Assembly (NCBI RefSeq): GCF_020991415.1
Contig: NZ_JAJMOY010000001.1
Coordinates: 248,001-312,000 of the forward strand
DNA: 64,000 nt
Direction of reading: 5' to 3'
Source of the DNA: Flavobacterium sp. ENC
Lineage (GTDB): Bacteria > Bacteroidota > Bacteroidia > Flavobacteriales > Flavobacteriaceae
The notes beneath the pieces were generated by a model. The model had not been told where the DNA came from. It searched no databases and was given only the letters and a program-made list of their open reading frames with translations. A program made the position numbers and the translations under genes. Position 1 is the first letter of the stretch. Each line of letters opens with the position of its first letter. Shown piece after piece: positions 25,491 to 33,954 of this stretch.

Positions 25491-26711
25491 ATGAAGTTCA
25501 TGATTCGACATATTCGTTTTCTTTGTAAAGCACTTGTTTTAGTACTTTTTTGCCTTTCTACGGGCAGTTGTACGGAGCAATACGCTTTTCAGACCAATAC
25601 ATTTGAAAACATACTTGTTGTTCAGGCAAGCATTACCAATGAGTTAAAAAAACAGGAAATTAAGATTACGAGATCCTATCGTCTGGAGGAAAACTTACCA
25701 ACTCCCGAAAAAGGAGCTATCGTTTACGTAACCGACAGCGAAAACAACAGCTACGAATTTGAATTTGAAGACTTCTCCGGTCTGTATGTTTCCAGCAATC
25801 CTTTTCAGGCAGTCGCCGGGAGATCCTACCAGTTGAATTTCTCCACCAAAGACGGGAAATCATATTCGTCCGAAATGGAAACCCTGACTCCTGTTAGTGA
25901 AATTGAAGTAGAGCCAAAAATCGAAACCATTGACGGAGAAAAAGGGGTACAAATAAGGGTAACCAGTTTTGATCCCAGCTCAAAATCACAATTTTACAGA
26001 TTCGAATATGACGAAACATATAAAATAGTAGCGCCCGACTGGAAACCTAATAAACTTATTGTAGACCCAAGCAACCCGGGTCCGGAATACACTTTCCTGA
26101 CTGTTCCCAGAAATAATGGCGAATCAAGAATATGCTACACCACAAAAAAATCAGATGATTTAATGTTAATAAGCAATGTAGGCCTTAGTGAAGACCGTAT
26201 CAATCTGCCCATCCGTTTCATAAACATCAAGGATCCCGTTATTATGCAGCGTTACAGCATTATAGTCCGCCAATATGTTCAGAATTTAGCTTCTTATACG
26301 TATTACAAAACCTTAAAAAATCTTTCTACTTCTGCCAGTCTGCTTTCACAAGTACAACCAGGGTTTAATTATGGCAATTTAAAATCAAATGATGATCCGA
26401 ATGAGAAAATAATTGGCCTCTTTGAGGTATCATCAATTTCATCAAAAAGAATATTTTTCAATTTCAGGGATATCTTTATAACGGAACAGCATCCTTCATT
26501 TTTTTTCAGTTGTGCTCCACTTGAATTATTAAATTGCTGGGGTTTGGGTTGCGGCGGACCAAAAATATATTCCATAGTTACGGGATTAGGGCGAGAGTTT
26601 ATATTTTACGGATCTCAGGACTATATGGAAAGAATTATATTTGTTCCGTCACCTTGTGGTGATTGTACACAAATTTCATCTAACATCAGGCCTTTATTCT
26701 GGATAGACTAA
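25491..26711 (+). CDS. DUF4249 lipoprotein, second module copy A
   Basis: 406 aa, lipoprotein signal ending TGSC (Cys about residue 27). Very similar to the next gene through most of its length (EQYAFQTNTFE, ITRSYRLEEN, PFQAV, FYRFEYDETYKIV, WKPNKLI, NLPIRFI, VQPGFNYGNLKS). The similarity breaks in the segment between FRDIF and CGDCT, where only the cysteines, a GP and a YSIVTG motif are kept. It ends CGDCTQISSNIRPLFWID. Unlike the other two DUF4249 genes, it is not followed by the plug protein gene; a short dead frame starts at the corresponding place. Confidence 0.88.
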   Translation: MKFMIRHIRFLCKALVLVLFCLSTGSCTEQYAFQTNTFENILVVQASITNELKKQEIKITRSYRLEENLPTPEKGAIVYVTDSENNSYEFEFEDFSGLYVSSNPFQAVAGRSYQLNFSTKDGKSYSSEMETLTPVSEIEVEPKIETIDGEKGVQIRVTSFDPSSKSQFYRFEYDETYKIVAPDWKPNKLIVDPSNPGPEYTFLTVPRNNGESRICYTTKKSDDLMLISNVGLSEDRINLPIRFINIKDPVIMQRYSIIVRQYVQNLASYTYYKTLKNLSTSASLLSQVQPGFNYGNLKSNDDPNEKIIGLFEVSSISSKRIFFNFRDIFITEQHPSFFFSCAPLELLNCWGLGCGGPKIYSIVTGLGREFIFYGSQDYMERIIFVPSPCGDCTQISSNIRPLFWID

Positions 26712-26809
26712 AAAATAACAAATAAAATAATTAGCAGTACCTGACACATTTAGTTACTATACCAAATATGTCGGTAAGAATAAAAAAAGAGAATACAAAT
26801 TACCTACTT

Positions 26810-28036
26810 ATGAAATTTATAATTCAACATATCAACTTTTTAGGCAGGACAATTGCTTTAGTACTTTTTTGCCTTTTTATGAGCAGTTGTACCGAGCAAT
26901 ATGCTTTTCAAACCAACACCTTTGAAAGCATACCGGTTGTTCAGGCAATCCTTACCAATGAATTAAAAAAACAGGAAGTAAAAATCACCCGATCCTATCG
27001 TCTGGAGGAAAATGGCCCAACTCCTGAAAAAGGAGCAACTGTCTTCATCACCGATAGCGATAATAATACGTATGAATTTGAATTTGAAGAATTCTCTGGT
27101 CTTTATGTTTCAAACACTGCTTTTCAGGCGGTTCCCGGAAAATCATACCAACTGAATATAACAACCCCTGACGGAAAATCGTACTCGTCTGAACCAGAAA
27201 CCTTAACTCCTATTACTGAAGTACAGGTGGAACCTAAAATCGAAACAATCGATGGCCAAAAAGGGGTACAGATAGTAGTGACCAGTTATGACCCGGCTTC
27301 AAAATCACAATTTTACAGATTCGAATATGACGAAACTTATAAAATAGTATCTCCCGACTGGAAACCCAATAAACTAATCTTAGACCCAAGCAATCCGGGT
27401 CCTGATTTTACGTATCTGACGGTGCCCAGAGATAATGGAGAATCAAGAGTTTGTTATACCACTAAAAAATCAGATGATTTGCTGTTAATCAGCAACGTAG
27501 GCCTTGGTGAGGACCGAATCAATCTGCCAATCCGTTTTATAGATGTAAAAAGTCCGATCCTGTACGAGCGATACAGCATTGTAGTCCGTGAATATGTTCA
27601 GAATCTGGCCTCATATACCTATTATAAAACTTTAAAAAACCTTTCCACCTCCTCAAGTCTTTTATCACAAGTTCAGCCGGGTTTTAATTATGGTAATTTA
27701 AAATCAAATGATAATTCCGACGACAAAATAATTGGCTATTTTGAAGTATCGTCCGTTTCATCAAAAAGAATCTTTTTTAATTTCAGGGATATCTTTAAAG
27801 ACGATCCTTACCCGCCTTTTATTGCAGATTGCAGTCAGACAATATCATTGGCTAACTGTTTTACAGACAAATTCTGCAGAGGGCCGCAAATATATTCGAT
27901 AGTTACAGGGGCCGGAACAGAGTATGTGTTTTTTGCCGCTCTTAATAATAACACTACCTATGTTTTTACTCCTGCACCTTGTGGTGACTGTACTAAAATT
28001 TCATCTAACATTAAACCTTTATTTTGGATAGATTAA
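26810..28036 (+). CDS. DUF4249 lipoprotein, second module copy B
   Basis: 408 aa from the ATG at 26810, which aligns with the start of copy A (MKFIIQHINF against MKFMIRHIRF); an upstream start at 26768 would put a charged extension before the signal peptide. Lipobox FMSSC. It is the closest relative of copy A and a more distant one of the gene at 18787, so copies A and B come from a later duplication. It ends CGDCTKISSNIKPLFWID, and its last 13 nt overlap the plug protein gene. The gap to copy A is about 98 bp without a clear promoter or terminator. Confidence 0.88.
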   Translation: MKFIIQHINFLGRTIALVLFCLFMSSCTEQYAFQTNTFESIPVVQAILTNELKKQEVKITRSYRLEENGPTPEKGATVFITDSDNNTYEFEFEEFSGLYVSNTAFQAVPGKSYQLNITTPDGKSYSSEPETLTPITEVQVEPKIETIDGQKGVQIVVTSYDPASKSQFYRFEYDETYKIVSPDWKPNKLILDPSNPGPDFTYLTVPRDNGESRVCYTTKKSDDLLLISNVGLGEDRINLPIRFIDVKSPILYERYSIVVREYVQNLASYTYYKTLKNLSTSSSLLSQVQPGFNYGNLKSNDNSDDKIIGYFEVSSVSSKRIFFNFRDIFKDDPYPPFIADCSQTISLANCFTDKFCRGPQIYSIVTGAGTEYVFFAALNNNTTYVFTPAPCGDCTKISSNIKPLFWID

Positions 28037-29811
28037 AACGAATAACCAGCACAATAATGCTAATAGCAATAAATACTTTTGCTATTGCTCAAAATAGTTC
28101 ATTAAACAAAAATGAAACTATTAGTACAGCTACGACTGAAAATATATTTGTTCATTTAAACAACACAACATTAATTACCGGAGAGACACTGCATTGCAAA
28201 TTGTATTGTACCAATCCGGCCAATAATGCTTTGAGCAAAATCAGCAAAATTGCTTATGTTGATCTTATCAACAGTGACAATCAGGTTGTTTTTACCAATA
28301 AAATTTATCTGGATAACGGAAAAGGACAGGGCGAATTTTTCATTCCGGCCACAATTGAAACAGGCAACTATAGACTTATTGCCTACACCAAATGGATGTT
28401 GAATAAAAATGATTTTAAAACTTCTAAAACGGATCTTTTAGTAATAAATCCTTATTTAGCTGCTAAAAAATCTAACCCAAATAAAAATTATAACTCCCAG
28501 AGCCAGGAAACAAAAGCATTAGAGAGTGCATCTGTTGCAGAAAATCAAATTAAGGATAAAAATTTCGCAATAACATTAGATAAAAATACATTTCAGGAAA
28601 GAGAACTGGTTCAGTTAAAAATAAACTCTTTAACTCCTGAAATCAAAAAAGGAAGTTTTTCTCTTTCGGTAAAGAAAATTGACAATTTGCCTGCGAAAAG
28701 ACAAATAAACGCTTCAGAGTTTGTAAAATTAAATTCTACTAATGAAATCACAAACCGAATAAATGATTCGATCCAGTTTCTTCCTGAGCTTAGAGGAGAA
28801 ATTATTTCCGGCACTATTACAAATAGCAAAGACCCTAAACAGGTAAGCTATAAAAACGTAGCATTATCTATTCCCGGTAAGGAATTTGCCTTTAAAATAG
28901 TTCAAACCAATCAATCCGGAAGATTCAACTTTGTTCTGGATAAAAATCCAAATTATTCTAACGTTGTGGTTCAGGTATTGGAAAATGATAAGAACGACTA
29001 TAAAATAGAAATCGATAAAAAGACAGGCTACAGTTTTTCCGATTTAAAAACGAACGATGAGCTATCCCTGACTGCAGATTACAAAGAAGCTATCGAACAA
29101 AGATCCGTTGCCAACCAGATAGAGAATTCGTATTACCCGCTAAAAAAAGACAGTATAGCGGCAAATCAGAGTACTTTTCCGTTTTATCATCCGCTGGAAA
29201 AAGAATATGTACTGGCTGACTATACAAAATTCCCTACCCTAAAAGAAACTATCACAGAAGTTGTAAAAGAGATGTATTATCGCGAAAAGGACAATAATTA
29301 TTCTTTAAATCTAAGAGATATCAATTACGACCTGGAATATTTTTCGGAACCGGCTTTGGTATTGGTGGACGGGCTTTTAATTCAGAATGTAAATGAATTA
29401 TTTACTTACAAAACAGAAAACATCTATAAAGTAAGCATTGTTCCGGGCGTCTATTTTTATGGTCCAAAAGCTTTTAATGGCGTAATCAATTTCACTACTA
29501 AAAACACTGATTATGTAACATCGGCAAGTGGCAGTTATATTTTGAAAACGGAGATTCAAAGACCTCAGAATAAAATCATCGCTTTCAAAGAAGATTACAC
29601 CGATAAAAGCAAATACGAAAGAATTCCGGATTTCAGATATCAATTGCTTTGGCAGCCGGAATTAACTTTAGAAAACAAAGAAAACATAATCTCCTTTTTT
29701 ACTTCTGATGTTTCAGGAAAATACGAAGTAAACCTGGAAGGATTTACAAATGAAGGAACTCCTGTTTCCTTAAAAGAAACTTTTGAAGTAAAAGATTCAA
29801 CGGTAAATTAA
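28024..29811 (+). CDS. Secreted MG2-like protein with a barrel-less TonB plug segment, second copy
   Basis: 595 aa, paralogue of the protein at 19989. It starts at a TTG within the last codons of DUF4249 copy B; no other start exists upstream in this frame, which supports the same TTG for the first copy. Signal peptide about residues 1-22 (ending AIAQ), macroglobulin-like domain (TGETLHCKLYC, IETGNYRLIAYTKWM), carboxypeptidase-regulatory-like domain (PELRGEIISGTI) and plug-like segment (LVLVDGLLIQNVNELF, YKVSIVPGVYFYGPKAFNGV, TKNTDY). The C-terminal domain (FFTSDVSGKYEVNLEGF) is shared too. It is the last gene of the module and is closed by a terminator. Function unknown. Confidence 0.82.
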   Translation: MDRLKRITSTIMLIAINTFAIAQNSSLNKNETISTATTENIFVHLNNTTLITGETLHCKLYCTNPANNALSKISKIAYVDLINSDNQVVFTNKIYLDNGKGQGEFFIPATIETGNYRLIAYTKWMLNKNDFKTSKTDLLVINPYLAAKKSNPNKNYNSQSQETKALESASVAENQIKDKNFAITLDKNTFQERELVQLKINSLTPEIKKGSFSLSVKKIDNLPAKRQINASEFVKLNSTNEITNRINDSIQFLPELRGEIISGTITNSKDPKQVSYKNVALSIPGKEFAFKIVQTNQSGRFNFVLDKNPNYSNVVVQVLENDKNDYKIEIDKKTGYSFSDLKTNDELSLTADYKEAIEQRSVANQIENSYYPLKKDSIAANQSTFPFYHPLEKEYVLADYTKFPTLKETITEVVKEMYYREKDNNYSLNLRDINYDLEYFSEPALVLVDGLLIQNVNELFTYKTENIYKVSIVPGVYFYGPKAFNGVINFTTKNTDYVTSASGSYILKTEIQRPQNKIIAFKEDYTDKSKYERIPDFRYQLLWQPELTLENKENIISFFTSDVSGKYEVNLEGFTNEGTPVSLKETFEVKDSTVN

Positions 29812-29837
29812 AAAATAAAGCAATGTTTTTCTCCGAA

Positions 29838-29876
29838 AAAAACCCTTGTTTCTAAATCTGGAAACAAGGGTTTTTC
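29838..29876 (+). terminator. Intrinsic terminator closing the second module
   Basis: A perfect 15-bp stem (arms 29838-29852 and 29861-29875) with an 8-nt loop and a T-run. It separates the surface modules from the sigma factor gene, which must have its own promoter. Confidence 0.92.
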
Positions 29877-29918
29877 ATTTATTTTCAATTTCACCACGCA
29901 ACCTTTTTATCATTTTAA

Positions 29919-29926
29919 TACTATTG
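29919..29926 (+). promoter_or_regulatory. Weak -7-like box before the ECF sigma gene
   Basis: TACTATTG differs by one base from TAnnTTTG and lies 34 nt before the TTG start. The flanking ATTTTAATACT context resembles that of the promoter at 21882. An ECF-type autoregulated promoter is equally possible. Confidence 0.3.
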
Positions 29927-29960
29927 ATTATAAAACGTAAGTTAGAATAAAAAATAAAAT

Positions 29961-30512
29961 TTGAATTTAGACCAACTCATCAAGGACTGTTGCAGGCAAA
30001 ACAGAAAAGCACAAGAAGCGTTATACGAAATGTATAAAAAGACTCTTTTTGTGTTAAGTCTCAAATATTGCCCCAATGCTGCAGAAGCAGAAGACAATCT
30101 TCACGACTCTTTTATTGAAATTTTTACCAATATAAAAAAATATAAAGGAGATGGAAGTTTTGAGGGCTGGATTAAAAGAATCACCATCAACAAGGCAATA
30201 ACCCGGTACAAGCAATCGTATACGCTCACTGCTATCAAAGACGATTATCCTGAGGACCATACTATCAATGAAACTGAAATTGATTTGCCTCTGGAAACTA
30301 TTTTATCTTTTGTTCAGGAGCTGCCTCACCAATATCGTCTGGTTTTCAATTTATACGAACTGGATGATTACTCCCATCAGGAAATCGCAGCAATGTTATC
30401 AATATCCGAAAGTACCTCAAAATCAAACTTACACAGGGCAAAACAGATTTTGAAAGAAAAAATCAAATCAAAAAGCACATTTTATTATTCTAAACGGAAA
30501 AATGGAAAATAG
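29961..30512 (+). CDS. ECF-type RNA polymerase sigma factor
   Basis: 183 aa with sigma region 2 (about residues 22-90, EALYEMYKKTLFVLSLKY, AEDNLHDSFIEIF, FEGWIKRITINKA) and region 4 (about 115-170, ELPHQYRLVFNLYELDDYSHQEIAAML, then the SESTSKSNLHRAKQIL helix-turn-helix). Start is TTG. It overlaps the next gene by 11 nt. The pairing with a transenvelope partner downstream suggests that the partner is its anti-sigma factor. Regulon unknown; the adjacent surface modules are candidates. Confidence 0.93.
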   Translation: MNLDQLIKDCCRQNRKAQEALYEMYKKTLFVLSLKYCPNAAEAEDNLHDSFIEIFTNIKKYKGDGSFEGWIKRITINKAITRYKQSYTLTAIKDDYPEDHTINETEIDLPLETILSFVQELPHQYRLVFNLYELDDYSHQEIAAMLSISESTSKSNLHRAKQILKEKIKSKSTFYYSKRKNGK

Positions 30513-31977
30513 AACTGAAATAGGAAAGAAAATCAAAGGCAAGTTAGCTGATTTGGATAAAAATCCAAGTGAATTTGTCTGGTCCAAGATTGAAACCGAT
30601 CTTAATAAAAAAAGGAACAAAAGAATTTTATCCTGGATATTTTCAGGCGCAATTGCTATTGCGTTTATTGCTGCAATATTCTATTTTAATTCAGATTTTC
30701 AGGACAAAACTCAAAAAACGGCAGCTCATGCAAAACAAGAAACTAAAACTTCTACAGCAAAATCAGATCTTGTATCAGATCAAAAACAAAATCAGGGATC
30801 AAATCCAAAACTGCAAAAATCAGGATCTGATATCGTTACCCGAGTTAAAAAAACCAAAAGTGTAAAACTAGTTAAGGAATCGAGCAAACTGGTGACTTCT
30901 ACAAATGAGTACGAAGAATACGAAGTCGTAAAAAAATACAAAGTCATACTTAAAAAAGAACAGGTAACCACGAAACTATTAAAGTCGGGAACCGTAAAAA
31001 AAACGATTCAGCCAAAAGCTCAGGAAAATAAACTACTGGTAAAAAAAAACAAAACTACAGACCCAAAGTCTAAAAAAAAGACCAAAAATCATAGTACAAA
31101 AGCCGAAAAAACTGTCTATAAACCCCTAGTCAACGAAATTCCTAAAAAGAACGCTACGGAAAAAGACGCTGCAACACCAACAAAAACGGAAAACATTCCA
31201 CGAATAATTGAAGTAAAAACCGATACCATTGCAAAAATTGACAGTCTCAAATTAAACAAAGGCACACTTCCGAAAAGAGCCTATAAAAAAACCGTTTATA
31301 CTACTGAAAGCAAAGAATCAGATCCGGAAGTGAGTATATCCATTTTTTACGGTCCCGCCATTTCAGGATCTTTAAACAGTGCCTCAATGATCGATCCATC
31401 TATGGATAACTTGGCTAAAAAACACCCAATCACTTCGCATTATGGTATCTATGTAAAAACCATGTACGACAGAATCGGTTTTAGGGCGGGATTTTCTAAA
31501 ATAAACTTAAAAAATTCAACCCGATTAGATAAAGATGAATTAATAGCAAATTATAACAATATCGCATTAAAGTCTGAAATTAATATAAAACAAACCTTTG
31601 CCGGTTCAAATGAAGTGGACTTAGTACAAAAGCTATCCTACTATGAACTTCCAATAGAATTTGTATATGCTTTCAAAAAAGAGGAAAGTAAAATCGGAAT
31701 GGAAGCTTTTACGGGATGCAGCTTCTTAATTTCAGACAAAAACCAGCTTTCCCTACAATCTGAAAAAGTTGCTATGCAAAATATCGGGGAAGCAAAAAAT
31801 ATTTCAGGCATCAATTTTTCATACAATTTAGGAATAGGAATCAGCTATAAATTAAATTCAAAATTTAATCTGGACATCAATCCTCTCTTCAAATATTATT
31901 TAAGTACTTTCAAAGAAAGCGGCGACGCTAAACCGTATAGTTTCTCACTTCAATCCGGCGTTAGTTATAAATTTTAA
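30502..31977 (+). CDS. Putative dual membrane-spanning anti-sigma factor (Dma-like)
   Basis: 491 aa in four parts: a short cytoplasmic N-terminus with a PSEFVWSKIETDL motif (about 1-41), one inner-membrane segment (about 42-62), a very Lys/Thr-rich disordered linker (about 63-275) and a C-terminal outer-membrane beta-barrel-like domain (about 280-491) that ends in YKF. This layout matches the Dma proteins described in Bacteroides thetaiotaomicron, single-chain anti-sigma factors that cross both membranes and are encoded with an ECF sigma gene. The 11-nt overlap with the sigma gene fits such a pair. Anti-sigma activity is inferred. Alternatively it is just a membrane-anchored OmpA/PorT-like barrel protein. 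Confidence 0.75.
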   Translation: MENRTEIGKKIKGKLADLDKNPSEFVWSKIETDLNKKRNKRILSWIFSGAIAIAFIAAIFYFNSDFQDKTQKTAAHAKQETKTSTAKSDLVSDQKQNQGSNPKLQKSGSDIVTRVKKTKSVKLVKESSKLVTSTNEYEEYEVVKKYKVILKKEQVTTKLLKSGTVKKTIQPKAQENKLLVKKNKTTDPKSKKKTKNHSTKAEKTVYKPLVNEIPKKNATEKDAATPTKTENIPRIIEVKTDTIAKIDSLKLNKGTLPKRAYKKTVYTTESKESDPEVSISIFYGPAISGSLNSASMIDPSMDNLAKKHPITSHYGIYVKTMYDRIGFRAGFSKINLKNSTRLDKDELIANYNNIALKSEINIKQTFAGSNEVDLVQKLSYYELPIEFVYAFKKEESKIGMEAFTGCSFLISDKNQLSLQSEKVAMQNIGEAKNISGINFSYNLGIGISYKLNSKFNLDINPLFKYYLSTFKESGDAKPYSFSLQSGVSYKF

Positions 31978-32061
31978 AAATATTTTTCAATTCGTTGTAA
32001 CTTTTTCTCCACTTCTTACGTATAACTATTTGTACACTTTAAAAAATAGGGAGACAACAAC

Positions 32062-32925
32062 ATGAGACAACTTAAAATCACCAAGCAGGTAACCAATCGT
32101 GAAACTGCATCGTTAGATAAATATCTACAAGAAATCGGAAAAGTTGACCTGATTACCGCTGATGAAGAGGTAGAATTAGCACAAAGAATAAAGGCCGGTG
32201 ATCAAAGAGCTTTAGAAAAATTAACAAAAGCCAACCTACGTTTCGTAGTATCTGTGGCAAAACAATATCAAAATCAAGGATTAACACTTCCTGATTTAAT
32301 TAACGAAGGAAACTTAGGTCTGATTAAAGCGGCTCAGCGTTTTGATGAAACACGTGGTTTCAAATTTATCTCTTACGCAGTTTGGTGGATTCGTCAATCG
32401 ATCCTTCAGGCTTTGGCAGAACAATCACGTATTGTACGTTTACCATTAAACAAAATTGGTTCTATCAATAAAATCAACAAAATGTACGCTTTATTAGAGC
32501 AATCTAACGAGCGTCCGCCTTCTGCTGAGGAAATTGCAAAAGAACTTGACATGACCGTAAATGATGTAAAAGAGTCCATGAAAAACTCTGGCCGTCACTT
32601 ATCTATGGATGCACCTCTTGTTGAAGGTGAAGATTCTAACCTTTATGACGTTTTACGTTCCGGAGAATCTCCAAATCCTGACAGAGAATTAATCCACGAA
32701 TCCCTTCGTACTGAAATTGAACGTTCGTTAGAAACATTAACTCCAAGAGAGGCAGATGTAGTTCGTTTGTATTTTGGACTTGGCGATCAGCATCCAATGA
32801 CATTAGAAGAAATTGGAGAAACTTTTGACTTAACCCGTGAACGTGTACGCCAGATTAAGGAAAAAGCGATCCGCAGATTAAAACATACTTCAAGAAGTAA
32901 AATCCTTAAAACTTACTTAGGATAA
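32062..32925 (+). CDS. rpoD: Primary RNA polymerase sigma factor RpoD/SigA
   Basis: 287 aa, the short form typical of Bacteroidota, without the large region 1.1 of proteobacterial RpoD. Region 1.2 ([20 protein letters not shown]), region 2 ([48 protein letters not shown]), region 3 and region 4 ([33 protein letters not shown]) are complete. It recognises the TAnnTTTG promoters noted elsewhere in the window. It stands alone, 84 bp after the Dma-like gene. Confidence 0.98.
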   Translation: MRQLKITKQVTNRETASLDKYLQEIGKVDLITADEEVELAQRIKAGDQRALEKLTKANLRFVVSVAKQYQNQGLTLPDLINEGNLGLIKAAQRFDETRGFKFISYAVWWIRQSILQALAEQSRIVRLPLNKIGSINKINKMYALLEQSNERPPSAEEIAKELDMTVNDVKESMKNSGRHLSMDAPLVEGEDSNLYDVLRSGESPNPDRELIHESLRTEIERSLETLTPREADVVRLYFGLGDQHPMTLEEIGETFDLTRERVRQIKEKAIRRLKHTSRSKILKTYLG

Positions 32926-32934
32926 CATATATTT

Positions 32935-32991
32935 GTTTCAGGTTTAAAGTTTCAGGTTGATCAAAACAACTTGAAACCTTAAACTTGAAAC
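32935..32991 (+). other. Long G-U tolerant hairpin after rpoD
   Basis: Two 25-nt arms (32935-32959 and 32967-32991) form an inverted repeat in which the three differences are all transitions, so every position can pair in RNA with G-U wobbles. The loop is 7 nt. It begins 10 nt after the rpoD stop and probably stabilises or ends the message. Confidence 0.65.
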
Positions 32992-33045
32992 AATTTTAAC
33001 GCAAACAACAGTTTGATTGACTGTTCGTTTTTTGATTGATGATTG

Positions 33046-33076
33046 AAACTCCGGCTGATTACCGGAGTTTTTTATT
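33046..33076 (+). terminator. Intrinsic terminator downstream of rpoD
   Basis: A 9-bp stem (33046-33054 and 33062-33070) with a 7-nt loop is followed by a T-rich run. Confidence 0.88.
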
Positions 33077-33082
33077 TTATTT

Positions 33083-33234
33083 TTTAACCGAAAAGCACAC
33101 AAGGGGTTTACGCAAAGTTCGCCAGATTTTTTTGCTGTTTATTTTAAAAATATATGAAAAGCACAAGCTTTGCGAACTTTGCATTTTTCACAAAATCTTA
33201 TAAGCCAAAAATCTTTGCGTGCTTTGCGGTTAAA
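33083..33234. repeat. Nested inverted repeat with CGCAAAG motifs
   Basis: An outer pair of 16-nt arms (33083-33098 and 33219-33234, one mismatch) encloses an inner pair built on GCAAAGTTCGC (33112-33122 and 33172-33182). The CGCAAAG and CTTTGCG words are the same as in the tandem repeats at 59334-60001 and in the degenerate stretch from 59070, so this is one member of a dispersed family. The 365-bp gap between rpoD and rpe holds this repeat, the terminator and the hairpin, and no gene. Confidence 0.6.
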
Positions 33235-33291
33235 TTTTACTGCAAATCATAAAAAATTTATCTTTGTAAAAAAACAACACACCACTACACA

Positions 33292-33954
33292 ATGAAAAAT
33301 ACACTTATTGCACCTTCTGTTTTAGCAGCTGATTTTGCCAATTTACAACGTGATATCGAAATGATCAATAACAGCGAGGCTGACTGGTTTCATATCGATA
33401 TTATGGACGGTGTTTTTGTTCCCAACATTTCTTTTGGAATGCCTGTTTTGGAAGCTATTTCGAAACATACTAAAAAATATATTGATGTACATTTAATGAT
33501 TATCGATCCGGATCGTTACATCAAAACTTTTGCTGATTTAGGAGCAAATGGATTAACCGTTCATTACGAAGCCTGCCCACACCTGCACAGAACATTACAG
33601 GCTATAAAAGCCGAAGGAATGAAAGCCGGAGTAGCGATTAACCCTCATACCAATATTGATTTATTAGAAGACGTTATCAATGACATTGATCTTGTCTGCG
33701 TGATGAGTGTCAATCCCGGATTTGGCGGACAATCCTTTATTGAAAATACCTATGCCAAAGTAAAAAAACTAAAAGAACTGATTACCCGCAAAAATGCTTC
33801 TACAATTATTGAAATTGATGGTGGTGTAACCAATAAAAATGCAAAACAACTAGTAGAAGCCGGAGCAGATGTTTTGGTTGCCGGAAGCTTTGTTTTTAAA
33901 GCCGAAAACCCCACAGCAACTATTGCTGATTTAAAAGTCCTGACTGCTTTTTAA
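33292..33954 (+). CDS. rpe: Ribulose-phosphate 3-epimerase
   Basis: 220-aa TIM-barrel enzyme of the pentose phosphate pathway that interconverts ribulose 5-phosphate and xylulose 5-phosphate. Family motifs are IAPSVLAADFANL, WFHIDIMDGVFVPNISFG (metal-binding His and catalytic Asp), VHLMI, SVNPGFGGQSFI and IEIDGGV with the second catalytic Asp. Length is normal. Its end overlaps the convergent nuclease gene by 24 nt. Confidence 0.97.
   Translation: MKNTLIAPSVLAADFANLQRDIEMINNSEADWFHIDIMDGVFVPNISFGMPVLEAISKHTKKYIDVHLMIIDPDRYIKTFADLGANGLTVHYEACPHLHRTLQAIKAEGMKAGVAINPHTNIDLLEDVINDIDLVCVMSVNPGFGGQSFIENTYAKVKKLKELITRKNASTIIEIDGGVTNKNAKQLVEAGADVLVAGSFVFKAENPTATIADLKVLTAF

Noticed and set aside
15297-29811. 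SusC/SusD-type polysaccharide utilisation locus
   Set aside because: No SusD-like lipoprotein and no glycoside hydrolase lies in this part; the lipoproteins are DUF4249.
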